From assembly GCA_013112575.1 (NCBI GenBank), contig JABFGG010000009.1:1-64000 (forward strand): 64,000 nucleotides of DNA, in the 5' to 3' direction. A program made the position numbers and the translations under genes. This document shows positions 16,933 to 25,821 of this stretch, in pieces. Below the pieces are notes generated by a model. That model did no database searches. It was not told the DNA's origin and saw nothing but the letters and a program-made list of their open reading frames with translations. The stretch is from Chloroflexota bacterium. Its GTDB lineage: Bacteria > Chloroflexota > Anaerolineae > Anaerolineales > UBA11579. Every line of letters starts with the position of its first letter. Positions within the stretch are counted from its first letter, which is position 1.

Positions 16933-17774
16933 TTTAGCCCAGTCATCTCCATGCTCAGGTCCCACAGACGGCGGGCCACATCAACATTGTAAGAGATCCT
17001 GTTGGAAGGGGCGGGTCTTTCATCCACAAAATATTTACCGCTAGTACCTTCAATTTCCGGTGAACTCGCCAGGTAGATACTGGTGGAAGCGCCTTCGGGG
17101 GATTTGACGGGCACAAAGATATTAAAGATCAGTTTGAATAAGAAGCCAAAGAAGGGGATGTTGTTAGCGCCCATGTTAGTGGCCACAAAGCCGGGGTGCA
17201 AACAGTTGACAGTCACACCGCTACCTTCCAGGCGGCGCGAAAGCTCGTAGGTGAACAAGATATTGCCCAGTTTGGATTGGCCATAGGCCTTCATGGCGGC
17301 ATATTCATTTTCAAGGTGGATGTCGTTAAAGTCGATGTTGGCCCTTTCATGAGCGTTGGATGCCACATTCACTATCCGGGCCGGGGCTGAGGCCTTGAGG
17401 GTATCCAATAGCAGGTGGGTGAGTAGGAAATAGCCCAAGTGGTTTACAGCCAGGGTCATCTCGTAGCCCTCTGTGGTAGTTTGCCGCCCAAAATAAGCGG
17501 CACCATGGTTATTGATCAGCACATCCAGGCGAGCATGTTTTTCTTTGTAACTGGCGGCCAGTTCGCGCACCTGCTGCTGGTCGGCGAAATCACATACCAG
17601 GTAATCCACTTTATCGCTGCCCGTATAGCGTTTCAGGGCTTCTACATTGTTGTGCCCTTTTTCTTCATCCCGAGCGGTGATGATGACATGTGCGCCCATC
17701 TCGGCCAGGGCGCGGGCGGTTTCAAATCCAATGCCGGAGGTGCCTCCGGTGATGAGTACCAGTTTGTCTTGCAT
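16929..17774 (-). CDS. Short-chain dehydrogenase/reductase (retinol-dehydrogenase-like)
   Basis: This 281-residue SDR has the cofactor motif TGGTSGIG near residue 10, an NNHGA motif and the catalytic serine in NVASNAH. The usual YxxxK appears as YGQSKLGN near residue 163. The PGFVATNM segment after the active site is also present. The family oxidises or reduces alcohols and ketones with NAD(P)H. It is transcribed alone and divergently from the META-domain lipoprotein. The substrate cannot be read. Confidence 0.88.
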   Translation of the reverse strand: MQDKLVLITGGTSGIGFETARALAEMGAHVIITARDEEKGHNNVEALKRYTGSDKVDYLVCDFADQQQVRELAASYKEKHARLDVLINNHGAAYFGRQTTTEGYEMTLAVNHLGYFLLTHLLLDTLKASAPARIVNVASNAHERANIDFNDIHLENEYAAMKAYGQSKLGNILFTYELSRRLEGSGVTVNCLHPGFVATNMGANNIPFFGFLFKLIFNIFVPVKSPEGASTSIYLASSPEIEGTSGKYFVDERPAPSNRISYNVDVARRLWDLSMEMTGLN

Positions 17775-17863
17775 GGGTCTTCCTTGTGTGCACAGAGTGC
17801 TAAAGTGGTTATTATTGTAATCAAACTGCGATTCACTAGTGTTGGAGTTGGGTTAGAAAAGTC

Positions 17864-18274
17864 ATGCATACAAAATGGATTGTAATCGCCTTATTGAGTG
17901 TGGTGCTCATCGGATGTGGGCAGTTGTTACCAGCGTCTGATCCACTGGCCGGTACAAGTTGGGTTTTGACAGATTTGGATGATAAGGATTTATTGCCTGA
18001 TTACCCTATTGTCCTGCGTTTTGAAGGGTATCGGCTAAGTGGAAATTCTGGTTGTAATAATTACGAAGGCGAATATGATGCGCACGATGAGCGCATTAAG
18101 GTTATTGCACTTTCTCAGAATGCGTTGGCCTGTGGAGAAGAAGCTGCTATGGACCAGGAGCGGGAGTATCTAGACAACCTGGCTGTTGTGTTTTCTTTTG
18201 AGCTTGAAGACAGACAGTTGACGCTTATTACCCGTGAGAACCGTAAGCTGAGATTTGTACCTGCGGAAAATTAA
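17864..18274 (+). CDS. META-domain (HslJ-like) lipoprotein
   Basis: This 136-residue protein has a signal peptide ending LLSVVLIGCGQ, with the lipobox cysteine near residue 18. It is followed by a single META domain with GTSWVLTDL and GNSGCNNYEGEY, the conserved Cys-Asn core. HslJ-type proteins are heat-shock-linked outer-envelope proteins of unclear mechanism. It converges on sbcC with a four-base overlap. Confidence 0.85.
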   Translation: MHTKWIVIALLSVVLIGCGQLLPASDPLAGTSWVLTDLDDKDLLPDYPIVLRFEGYRLSGNSGCNNYEGEYDAHDERIKVIALSQNALACGEEAAMDQEREYLDNLAVVFSFELEDRQLTLITRENRKLRFVPAEN

Positions 18275-20829
18275 ACTACTGAAACAACAGAACCGCGTTG
18301 GCCCTTTTCGACCTCAATACGGTGGGGGAAAACATCTTTGAGGGAGTCAATGTGGGTGATGACCAGGATCTTGGCAAAGTCGTCTTTAACGGTGTTGATG
18401 GCTTCGATCAGGCGTTGGCGTCCGGCTTCGTCCTGCGAACCAAAACCCTCATCAATCACCAGCGTTTGCAAACGCGCCCCAGCGCGCTGGGCCAGCACTT
18501 CGGAGAGCGCCAGGCGGATGGCGAAGTTGATACGGAAAGCTTCGCCTCCGGAGAACATCTCATAGTCTCGTACACCCGCGGCGTCGCTGATCTGGATATC
18601 CAGGGTCTCTTTCATGTCCTCGCGTTTGGCGTCTTTAAAGGCGCGCTGCGTGACGAAGCTTAGGTTCATAGTGTCGTTAGTCAGGCGGCCCAGGATCTCA
18701 TTGGCGTTGATCTCGATCTGGGGTAGAGCTTGCTCAATGAGCATGGCGGGCACGCCGTCTTTGCCAAAGGCGCGTTCTACACCCTTGAACTGGCCCACCT
18801 TTTGGGCCTTGGTCTCGCGTTCGCCTTCCAGTTCGGCTTTGCGCTGGCGTTGGGTTTCTAAGATTTCCACTTTTTGTCGGGCCGCGCCCACTTCCTGGTT
18901 GTGAATGTTCTCCTGTTCTTTGAGCGCCAGCATGTCTCGTTGGGCCTGGTCCACGTCAGGGGCTTCGGCCTGGGAGGCAGCTAGCGAGGCCGTAGCTTCA
19001 TCGTGGGTCTTAGTTTGGGTATCGATCTCTTTCTGCTGGCCAGTGATCTGCTTTTCCAGGTCGCTGATCTCGCGCTCCAGAGGGGCGAGGGCGGCGCGCG
19101 CATTTTCCAGGGTGCGCAGTTCGGCTTCCGAGGCTCGGCCTTCTTCTTCGCGTTGGCGCACGGCGTCGTGGGCGGCGGTGTCATAGCCGATCTTCTTGAG
19201 TTCCGCATCAATGGCTTTTAGGGCGGCATGGGCTTCAGGGGCGTAATCGCTTTTCTTCAGGGCGGTCTCGATCTCTTTGAGGCGCTTAGCTCCCTCTTTT
19301 TTCCATTCAGCTTCAGCCGTTTTGATTTGTTCGAGTTTGACCTTAAGTTGGTCGGAATTGCGAGTTTGTTGGCGCAATTGTTCTTCGACCGGTGCGAAGG
19401 CTTTGAGGGCGACTTCTAACTCGTTGACGTGCTTGTGGGCTTCATCCAATGTGGTTTTGTTGGCACGGAATTTATCGCCTTTTTTGGTGCCTTCGGCATT
19501 GAGGCGTTCGATGAGGGCTTTGCGCTCTTCCGCATCCAGTGGCTGTCCACAAAGCGGGCAAACCGCGCCATTGGTGCTCTGTAACTGATCGATGCGGGCT
19601 TTGAGGTCGTCCATCTCCTGTTTCAAGAAGGGGTTCTCCCCCTGGGCGATGTCCTGTTTCTGGCGCGCTTCAACCAGTTGGCCTTCAATACCCTCCAGTT
19701 CAGCCTGCTTTGCTTCAACTGTTTGAAGTTCTTTTTGAATGTCCACCAACTGGCTCTCCAGATCTTTGACCTGCTCTTTGGATGTTTCCACTGAACTCTG
19801 TTCTTTGTGCAGGTTCTCCAGTTCGGCTTCAAGCCGGGCTTTTGCAGCTTCGATATGGGAGCGTGGTTCCTGGCGCTGCGCCTCCTGTTCATGGAACTTG
19901 GCGGCGTCTTTTTCCCATTGGGCCAGTTCATCCCTGGCTGCCAGCCAGTCCTTATGGGCTGCCTCGATTTCTTTGGCCCGCGTCATGACGTCGTTGTATT
20001 TATCTTTTTCTGCTTGTCGTTCCTCGAGTTTGGTCTGGCTTTCGGTCAATTGCTTCTGAGCCCGTTCCAGTTGACCCGCCAGGGTATTGACCAGCTTGGC
20101 TTGTTCTGCAATAGAGGCAGCACGGCGGCGCATTTCTTCAAGAGCAGTTTCCTGGACAGTGCGTGCTTTGGCGAGGCGCTCCAGTTCGCCCTCTAGTTCT
20201 TTGAGGCGTGCCTTGCGAGTTTCCTCTTCGGCCAGTTCTGCGTTGATCTCCTGCAAACGCCCATCAAGTTGTGTGATGTCCTCTTCGACAACTTTACGGC
20301 GCTCGGCCGCGGCCAGGCGATAGGTCTCCCACACTTCCAGGCCGAGGATGCTGCTGAGGATGCGCTTGCGGTTGGCCGGGGTTTGTTGGGTGAATTGGTC
20401 GGCTTTGCCCTGCAAGAAGAAGGCGGCGTTAACAAAGGTCTCGTAGTCGAGACGCAACATCTCATTCAGGCTTTTTTCTGTCCCGCGCAGCGTGCGCTCG
20501 GTGAGCGGCTTCCATTGGCCCTCAGTTGTCTTGACCTGGAATTCCAGCTCAGTGGTTTTGTCGCGCGGATTTGTCCGCATGACACGGTAGGTGTTGCTCT
20601 CGTACTCAAAAGTGAAGCTGACCTCAGCGGTAGTGGACTGGCTGTTGATGATGGCATCACCACGCGCCCGTGCCTGCCCGAACATGGCCCAGGTGATGGC
20701 ATCTAGCAGGGAAGACTTGCCTGCCCCGTTAGCTCCAGAGATACAGGCTAACTCGAACTGGGTAAAGTCCAGTTCGACGGGATCACGGTAGGAGAGGAAG
20801 CCGGAAATGCTGAGGTGAAGGGGGATCAT
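18271..20829 (-). CDS. sbcC: SbcC/Rad50-type DNA-repair ATPase
   Basis: This SMC-like exonuclease subunit has 852 residues. Walker A is SGANGAGKSSLLDAI near residue 33. Long coiled coils flank the zinc hook CPLCGQPL near residue 424. The ABC signature is FSGGEAFRINFAIRLAL and Walker B is LVIDEGFGSQDE near the C-terminus. With SbcD it trims DNA ends and opens hairpins. An in-frame TTG gives a slightly longer form, but ATG 20829 (MIPLHLSISGFLSY) matches the family start. Its partner sbcD is upstream on the same strand, with msrB and two propeller proteins between. Confidence 0.93.
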   Translation of the reverse strand: MIPLHLSISGFLSYRDPVELDFTQFELACISGANGAGKSSLLDAITWAMFGQARARGDAIINSQSTTAEVSFTFEYESNTYRVMRTNPRDKTTELEFQVKTTEGQWKPLTERTLRGTEKSLNEMLRLDYETFVNAAFFLQGKADQFTQQTPANRKRILSSILGLEVWETYRLAAAERRKVVEEDITQLDGRLQEINAELAEEETRKARLKELEGELERLAKARTVQETALEEMRRRAASIAEQAKLVNTLAGQLERAQKQLTESQTKLEERQAEKDKYNDVMTRAKEIEAAHKDWLAARDELAQWEKDAAKFHEQEAQRQEPRSHIEAAKARLEAELENLHKEQSSVETSKEQVKDLESQLVDIQKELQTVEAKQAELEGIEGQLVEARQKQDIAQGENPFLKQEMDDLKARIDQLQSTNGAVCPLCGQPLDAEERKALIERLNAEGTKKGDKFRANKTTLDEAHKHVNELEVALKAFAPVEEQLRQQTRNSDQLKVKLEQIKTAEAEWKKEGAKRLKEIETALKKSDYAPEAHAALKAIDAELKKIGYDTAAHDAVRQREEEGRASEAELRTLENARAALAPLEREISDLEKQITGQQKEIDTQTKTHDEATASLAASQAEAPDVDQAQRDMLALKEQENIHNQEVGAARQKVEILETQRQRKAELEGERETKAQKVGQFKGVERAFGKDGVPAMLIEQALPQIEINANEILGRLTNDTMNLSFVTQRAFKDAKREDMKETLDIQISDAAGVRDYEMFSGGEAFRINFAIRLALSEVLAQRAGARLQTLVIDEGFGSQDEAGRQRLIEAINTVKDDFAKILVITHIDSLKDVFPHRIEVEKGQRGSVVSVV

Positions 20830-20897
20830 TTTTAATGTGGTCAGTCCCAAATAGGTTCTGCCAGCGATTATAACATTTGTGCTAAAGGCAAAAAGAA

Positions 20898-20925
20898 ACG
20901 CCCTTTGTAGAAATACAAAGGGCGT
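20898..20925 (-). terminator. Intrinsic terminator after msrB
   Basis: ACGCCCTTTGTA and TACAAAGGGCGT form a perfect 12-bp stem with a four-base loop. On the minus strand it is followed by TTTCTTTTTG. It would end transcription from msrB before sbcC. Confidence 0.85.
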
Positions 20926-20952
20926 GGTTAATTGGTCTGATTGGTATCTGGA

Positions 20953-21362
20953 CTAATCCGATGGGTCTTCGCCTGGCTCAAAATCCAGCGAGGTGGAGTT
21001 GATACAGTAGCGCAAGCCGGTGGGGTTGGGGCCATCATTGAAGACGTGGCCTAAATGCCCGCCACATTGTTCACACAGCACTTCGGTGCGCATCATGCCA
21101 AAACTACCGTCACTTCCGTGGCGACGTTAGTTTCATTGGCGGGGGCGTAAAAGCTGGGCCAGCCGGAGCCGGATTTAAATTTGGTCTCTGAGCTGAATAA
21201 TTCTGCACCACAGCCTGCACACTTGTAGGTGCCTGCTTCGTAGAACTTGTCGTACTTACCGGTAAAGGGTCGTTCGGTACCTTTCTCGCGCAGGATGTGG
21301 AATTGCTCTGGCGATAATTCCTCGCGCCAGTCAGCTTCTGTCTTTTCGATCTTCTCGGACAT
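20953..21362 (-). pseudogene. msrB: Peptide-methionine (R)-S-oxide reductase, broken by a one-base frameshift
   Basis: The first part (MSEKIEK to NVATEV) is a normal MsrB N-terminus with the zinc-binding YKCAGCGAELF and GSGWPSFY. Near 21115 the frame shifts and stops. In the next frame the protein continues as [23 protein letters not shown], then [13 protein letters not shown], ending at TAG 20953. The total of 410 bases is one short of an exact codon count, so one base seems lost (GTGAC where GTNGAC is expected). The catalytic cysteine in RYCINS and the second zinc CxxC lie beyond the break, so the 5' product would be inactive. Reduction of oxidised methionine is the family role. Confidence 0.88.
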
Positions 21363-21486
21363 GGGGCACTCCTTGGGTTTAATCACGAATTACACGAATA
21401 ATCGAATGTCACGAATATTTGTATTATAGGGAATTTGAGTGTTGAATTGGAATCTGTTAACGAGACCCTAATTGATTAACAGAATC

Positions 21487-22539
21487 TTACGGGAAATCGA
21501 TCAGCCATAGATAGTCGTGCGTGTAGTCTCCCCAACCAACCAGTGCCCGGCTACCATCCGGCGAGGGCACGAAGTAACAGCTTTGCAGGCACAGGCCCTC
21601 GGCAGTCAATATGTCCTGGGTGAGCAGTAACTCGCTGGATTGCGCGGCTGTGTCATATACGTAGTAGCCGTCAAACTCCATGCCGGACTTGAGGGACAGC
21701 GCTTTGTAATACACTCGCTGGCTGTCGGGCGTCCAGTAGAAGAAGGCCGCGTTGCCCCCCTCCGCATATTGCGAGCTGCCGTCTTCAAGGCTGATGATCT
21801 GCAACTGCGAGAAGTCGCTGCTGGCCAGGGCCAGTTTGTTGCTATTAGGAGAAACACTCCAGCCATAGTAGGTCCAGCCAGCGTGGTCGGCAAAGTCTTC
21901 CAGAGGTACTACTTGAACGATTTCAGTACTACCGATATATAGTGTGGCTTCACCAAAGGCCCCCAAACCAAGCACAAAAAGTCTTTCATCAGCATGCCAT
22001 TCTACAATGGGTTCTCCTTGGGCCTCGGCCAGCAATAATGTGCGTTCCCCACTGGAGTTATCAACCATCCACAATTCAAAAGGCGGCAGCGTGTTGCCCG
22101 ACTCCGGTGAGGGGAAGTTGCTGGTATCCACTACGATCTGATAACGCCCGGAGGGTGAGATAAGGCCAGAATTATCTTCTGGTGGTAATGTAGCCGATAA
22201 TGAAAGCGTTTCCCCACTATCCATTTCATAGGCAAAGCGCCGTTCGCCGTTCAACGTACTGAGAGTGTAGATGATGGCTGTGTCATCTTCAGCCCATTGC
22301 GGATTGCGCAACACAGGGCGGGGAGAACCATCATCATTAGCAACCTGGACTACCAACTTGGGGTTCAGGCTGCCCGAGTTGGTAACTAAATCGGGTTCAT
22401 CTGTAGGAACAAATGCAGTTAGTGGGGCCTCTGTTGTTGGGGCAATAGGTGAAGGAGGGACTGTTGGAGAAGACGTACGACAGGCAAATAGAAGCATTAC
22501 AAGAAAAATCAGTGGTCGCAAAAAGCCCTTCATTCCCAT
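21487..22539 (-). CDS. Lipoprotein, beta-propeller-like
   Basis: This protein of about 350 residues has a signal ending MLLFACR and a short Ser/Thr/Pro linker. Repeated blades follow, with segments such as SPSGRYQIVVDT, SVSPNSNKLALASSD and WTPDSQRVYY that resemble PD40/TolB blades. The function is unknown; probably an extracytoplasmic binding or scaffold protein. A second ATG six bases in (22533) has GGGGA at a better distance and may be the true start. It lies 13 bases after the TolB-like gene, probably in one transcript. Confidence 0.7.
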   Translation of the reverse strand: MGMKGFLRPLIFLVMLLFACRTSSPTVPPSPIAPTTEAPLTAFVPTDEPDLVTNSGSLNPKLVVQVANDDGSPRPVLRNPQWAEDDTAIIYTLSTLNGERRFAYEMDSGETLSLSATLPPEDNSGLISPSGRYQIVVDTSNFPSPESGNTLPPFELWMVDNSSGERTLLLAEAQGEPIVEWHADERLFVLGLGAFGEATLYIGSTEIVQVVPLEDFADHAGWTYYGWSVSPNSNKLALASSDFSQLQIISLEDGSSQYAEGGNAAFFYWTPDSQRVYYKALSLKSGMEFDGYYVYDTAAQSSELLLTQDILTAEGLCLQSCYFVPSPDGSRALVGWGDYTHDYLWLIDFP

Positions 22540-22551
22540 TCCCCAATTCTA

Positions 22552-24486
22552 CTAGGGAAGTTCGGGCGACCACACGGGCAACAGGTTGCGGTTGCTGACG
22601 GTGGCGATGTGGAATACGTTCTCCGGGTTGGCCACTTCCATGACGTACAACTCGAACCAGCCATCGCGGTTGGAGTGGAAGGCGATCTGGCTGCCGTCTG
22701 GCGACCAGGTGGGGTGGCCGTCATCCAGTTCCTGGAAAGTGAGTTGGGTCAGGTCACTGCCGTCGGGCCGCACGATGTAAATATCGGCGTTGTCATTTTG
22801 CCAGGACTCGAATGCGATCCATTGCCCGTCAGGTGACCACTGCGGCCGCCAATCAAGCCCACGCCCGCGGGCGATAACATGCTGGTCGCTTCCATCAGCG
22901 TTCATGATCCAGATGTCGGAGTTGCCCAGCCGTCGCGAGGTGAACACGATCTGGCTGCCATCCGGTGACCAGTTAGGTTCGTAATCATCAGAGGGGTCGT
23001 CGGTTAGCTGGACTTTGTCGCTACCGTCGGGGTTCATCAAGAATAGCTCGCGGTTGCCGTTGGCCAATTCGGACATATACACGATCTTGCTGCCATCTGG
23101 GGAAAAGACCGGGTAACAATCATCCCCCTCATGATCTGTCAGCCGCACCATAGGTGCTTCAGGTTCAGTCAGTGACATGACGTAAATATCACGGTTATCC
23201 GTGGGTACATCGATGGCATCGAAGAGCATGAATTGTTTATCGGGAGACCAATCGGGTGACTCGGCGAAGACATTAGGAAGGTGGGCAGTGATATTAGATA
23301 GTCCACTGCCACCCGCATTGATCACGTATATGCCCCATGAGCCCTCACGGTTGGAGGCAAAAGCCAGTTGCCAGCCGTTGGCAGCCCAAACGGGATGCGC
23401 GTCCCCGATATCATCCTTGGTGATACGCTGCGGGTTCTGTCCTGCTGAATCCATTACGTAGACTTCCGGGCTGCCATCACGTGAGCTGATAAAAGCGATG
23501 CGCGCCCCATCCCGGGAATAGCTGGGTGCATAATCGTCGCCGGAGCTTTCCGTAAGGCGGCTGCGGTCCCCATCGTTGAGGTCAAAACGGTATAGCTGCT
23601 GGTTGCCCGGAGAATTACTGACATACAGCAAGTAGCGTCCGCTGGGGGAGAAGGCGGGTTGGGTGTCACTGGCAGGATCATTCGAGACCTGGGTCAGTTC
23701 CTGATCGGCAAGTGATATCAGGTAGATCTCCTCATCGCCATCACGATCCGAAACGAAGGCCAGTTGGTCGCTGTTGGGCCCCCAATTGGGGGACTGGTCA
23801 ATGGCATCGTTCTCGGTAAGCTGCGATAGGATTGCCCCATTTAGCCCTATTAAATATATCTCTGGGTTGCCATCACGCTCTGAAACGATTGCGATCTGGG
23901 TGCCATCCGGGGACCACACTGGCGAGTAATCATCGGCCGGGTGGTCAGTGAGCTGAATTACTTCATCCCCTTGCGCGTTCATCATAAAGATATCTCGGTT
24001 GCCGTTCTCGGTAGATACGAACAGAATGTGTTCTCCGTCCGGGGAGTAGGCCGGTTCAGTTTCGGCGATGCTATCCTCGTTACGCACCCGCGCCAGACCA
24101 TCGCCATTGGCATTCACCACCCAGATATCGCGTCGCCCTTCAATGACCGAGGCATAAGCCAACTGCCCGGGAGGGAAATCGGGCGCTGAGGAAGCCTGTG
24201 GGATGATGGTGGGCAGTGGCGTTCGTGTGGGGCTGGTTGGGGCGGTGGGGGTATTGGAGTCCACATCAACCACATCGGGCTGTGTATTACCTGCTGCCGG
24301 AGATTGGATAATGACAACTGACGGTTGCTGCGCGTTTTGTGTGTCCGGCACAACCAATAGGCCAAAGGCGAATGCCAATCCCAGTATTCCGATAATCCCC
24401 ACTAAAGCAAGCGCGAGCAGGATCTGGGTTAAGGTGAGGTCGAGAAAGATGCGACGAGGTTGTGGTGAATTATTGTCAGGGGGCAT
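22552..24486 (-). CDS. Membrane-anchored TolB/PD40-repeat beta-propeller protein
   Basis: This 644-residue protein has an N-terminal transmembrane helix (ILLALALVGIIGILGLAFAF, near residues 23-42) and a Thr/Pro linker. About ten PD40/WD40-like repeats follow, each with the pattern SPDGxxIxFxSxRDGxxEIYxM, forming one or two propellers outside the membrane. Such proteins bind proteins or glycans; no catalytic motif is seen. The ATG at 24486 is preferred over an in-frame TTG two codons upstream. It sits between sbcD and the related lipoprotein. Confidence 0.85.
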   Translation of the reverse strand: MPPDNNSPQPRRIFLDLTLTQILLALALVGIIGILGLAFAFGLLVVPDTQNAQQPSVVIIQSPAAGNTQPDVVDVDSNTPTAPTSPTRTPLPTIIPQASSAPDFPPGQLAYASVIEGRRDIWVVNANGDGLARVRNEDSIAETEPAYSPDGEHILFVSTENGNRDIFMMNAQGDEVIQLTDHPADDYSPVWSPDGTQIAIVSERDGNPEIYLIGLNGAILSQLTENDAIDQSPNWGPNSDQLAFVSDRDGDEEIYLISLADQELTQVSNDPASDTQPAFSPSGRYLLYVSNSPGNQQLYRFDLNDGDRSRLTESSGDDYAPSYSRDGARIAFISSRDGSPEVYVMDSAGQNPQRITKDDIGDAHPVWAANGWQLAFASNREGSWGIYVINAGGSGLSNITAHLPNVFAESPDWSPDKQFMLFDAIDVPTDNRDIYVMSLTEPEAPMVRLTDHEGDDCYPVFSPDGSKIVYMSELANGNRELFLMNPDGSDKVQLTDDPSDDYEPNWSPDGSQIVFTSRRLGNSDIWIMNADGSDQHVIARGRGLDWRPQWSPDGQWIAFESWQNDNADIYIVRPDGSDLTQLTFQELDDGHPTWSPDGSQIAFHSNRDGWFELYVMEVANPENVFHIATVSNRNLLPVWSPELP

Positions 24487-24540
24487 GGGCAATGAACCAG
24501 AAACTTGTCATTAATAAGTGAAAAGTTGTTACTTGGACGT

Positions 24541-25782
24541 TTAGCCCTTATCCTCATTGAGGCTATTCATGACCTCTTTGGCAATATCCATCAATGGCTG
24601 GCGCTGGTCTTCTTCAACATGGGCTGACTTCCAGTAGTGCTCCAACAGCTCCTCATGGGAGTATGCGCCAACAGCCTTGTCCTCCGGCAAACGCACACGT
24701 GCCTCCATTTGCGGTCGTTTGACCAGATGGAATTCAAAAGCCTGGGCGGCGGTTTCGCGCAGGGCCGCCTCGTCGATCAGAGATTCCCATTCGCGGGGAT
24801 ACTCGAGGATCAAGCGGATGACTGCCCCTGCCATGTCATCCGGAGGGGTCATTTTCGCAAGTATTGCCTTGGTGACATCCTGATCGGATTCGATTGTGTG
24901 TCTTATTGTCTTGAAAGGCCGGATGTCTTTTAACTCGTGCCACTCAAATTGAGTGTCTTCGCCCTTTTCAAGTTCAACGATCATGTAGAATTTTTTGTCC
25001 TCTTCCTCACCAAAATCAATGCGCTCGATCGAACCGGGGTAGATGATCGGCGGCTGCTCACCTTCATTCAGGTTCTGGGGTTTATGAATGTGACCGAGGG
25101 CCACGTAATCTAACCTTTTGTCTTTGACCAGCGCGGGCGACAAGACAAGGTCGCCGCCCAGCATCACGGTTCTTTCTGCACCATATTTTGCGCCCTGGAT
25201 GGTGGCATGTGCTGTAAAGACCGTGGGCAGGTTCGCATCGATTTCTTCCATCCAACCATCGATCAAGCCGGAAACCTTACTTTCAAGCTCCGTATAGATC
25301 TTGCCGGGGTCGCTCATGTCCATGTCCAGGTAAGCGACCATGCCGGAACGCGTGATCCACGGCAGCGCCAGGACCTGAATCTGCAGACCGTCAAGCTCAT
25401 CCGGCCCCATGAGGGTCGGTTCATCAATCACATAGATGTATGGCACTTCCAGGGTCTTGAGTTCGGTGAGGGCGTGGGCGCGTTGGTGGCTGGGCGACAT
25501 GTCGTGATTGCCCACTAACACGATATTAGGAATCTCGGCGCGTGAAAGCTGCATCATGCGTTTATCCCACTCGCGCTGGTAAGTGGGGGCAGGGTTGCGG
25601 TCTTTGTAGGCGTCACCGGCAAAAACAACCAGGTCAACTTTTTCTTCTATGGCCGCTTCTACGATGGTATCGAGTGATTTGAGATAGTCCATGGCGCGCA
25701 CAGGCAGGCCGCTATCCGGGTCGTGGCGGCCATAGTTAGCCATGTCGATGTGGGCGTCTGCGAAGTGGAGGAGTTTGATCAT
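24541..25782 (-). CDS. sbcD: SbcD/Mre11-type metallophosphoesterase exonuclease
   Basis: This 413-residue protein starts MIKLLHFADAHID, with the first metal motif DxH. It then shows VVFAGDAYKD (GDxxD-like), LVGNHDMS (GNHD), FTAHATIQG and ALGHIHKPQ (GHxH). These are the five phosphoesterase motifs of SbcD/Mre11, which acts with SbcC as an ATP-dependent nuclease on double-strand ends and hairpins. It heads the minus-strand series ending with sbcC. A TATAAT at 25821-25826 (minus strand) could be its -10 box, with a leader of roughly 30 nt. Confidence 0.92.
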   Translation of the reverse strand: MIKLLHFADAHIDMANYGRHDPDSGLPVRAMDYLKSLDTIVEAAIEEKVDLVVFAGDAYKDRNPAPTYQREWDKRMMQLSRAEIPNIVLVGNHDMSPSHQRAHALTELKTLEVPYIYVIDEPTLMGPDELDGLQIQVLALPWITRSGMVAYLDMDMSDPGKIYTELESKVSGLIDGWMEEIDANLPTVFTAHATIQGAKYGAERTVMLGGDLVLSPALVKDKRLDYVALGHIHKPQNLNEGEQPPIIYPGSIERIDFGEEEDKKFYMIVELEKGEDTQFEWHELKDIRPFKTIRHTIESDQDVTKAILAKMTPPDDMAGAVIRLILEYPREWESLIDEAALRETAAQAFEFHLVKRPQMEARVRLPEDKAVGAYSHEELLEHYWKSAHVEEDQRQPLMDIAKEVMNSLNEDKG

Positions 25783-25821
25783 TTTGAGGGTCGTCGTTTG
25801 AACTGTGTTTCTATCTGCGTA

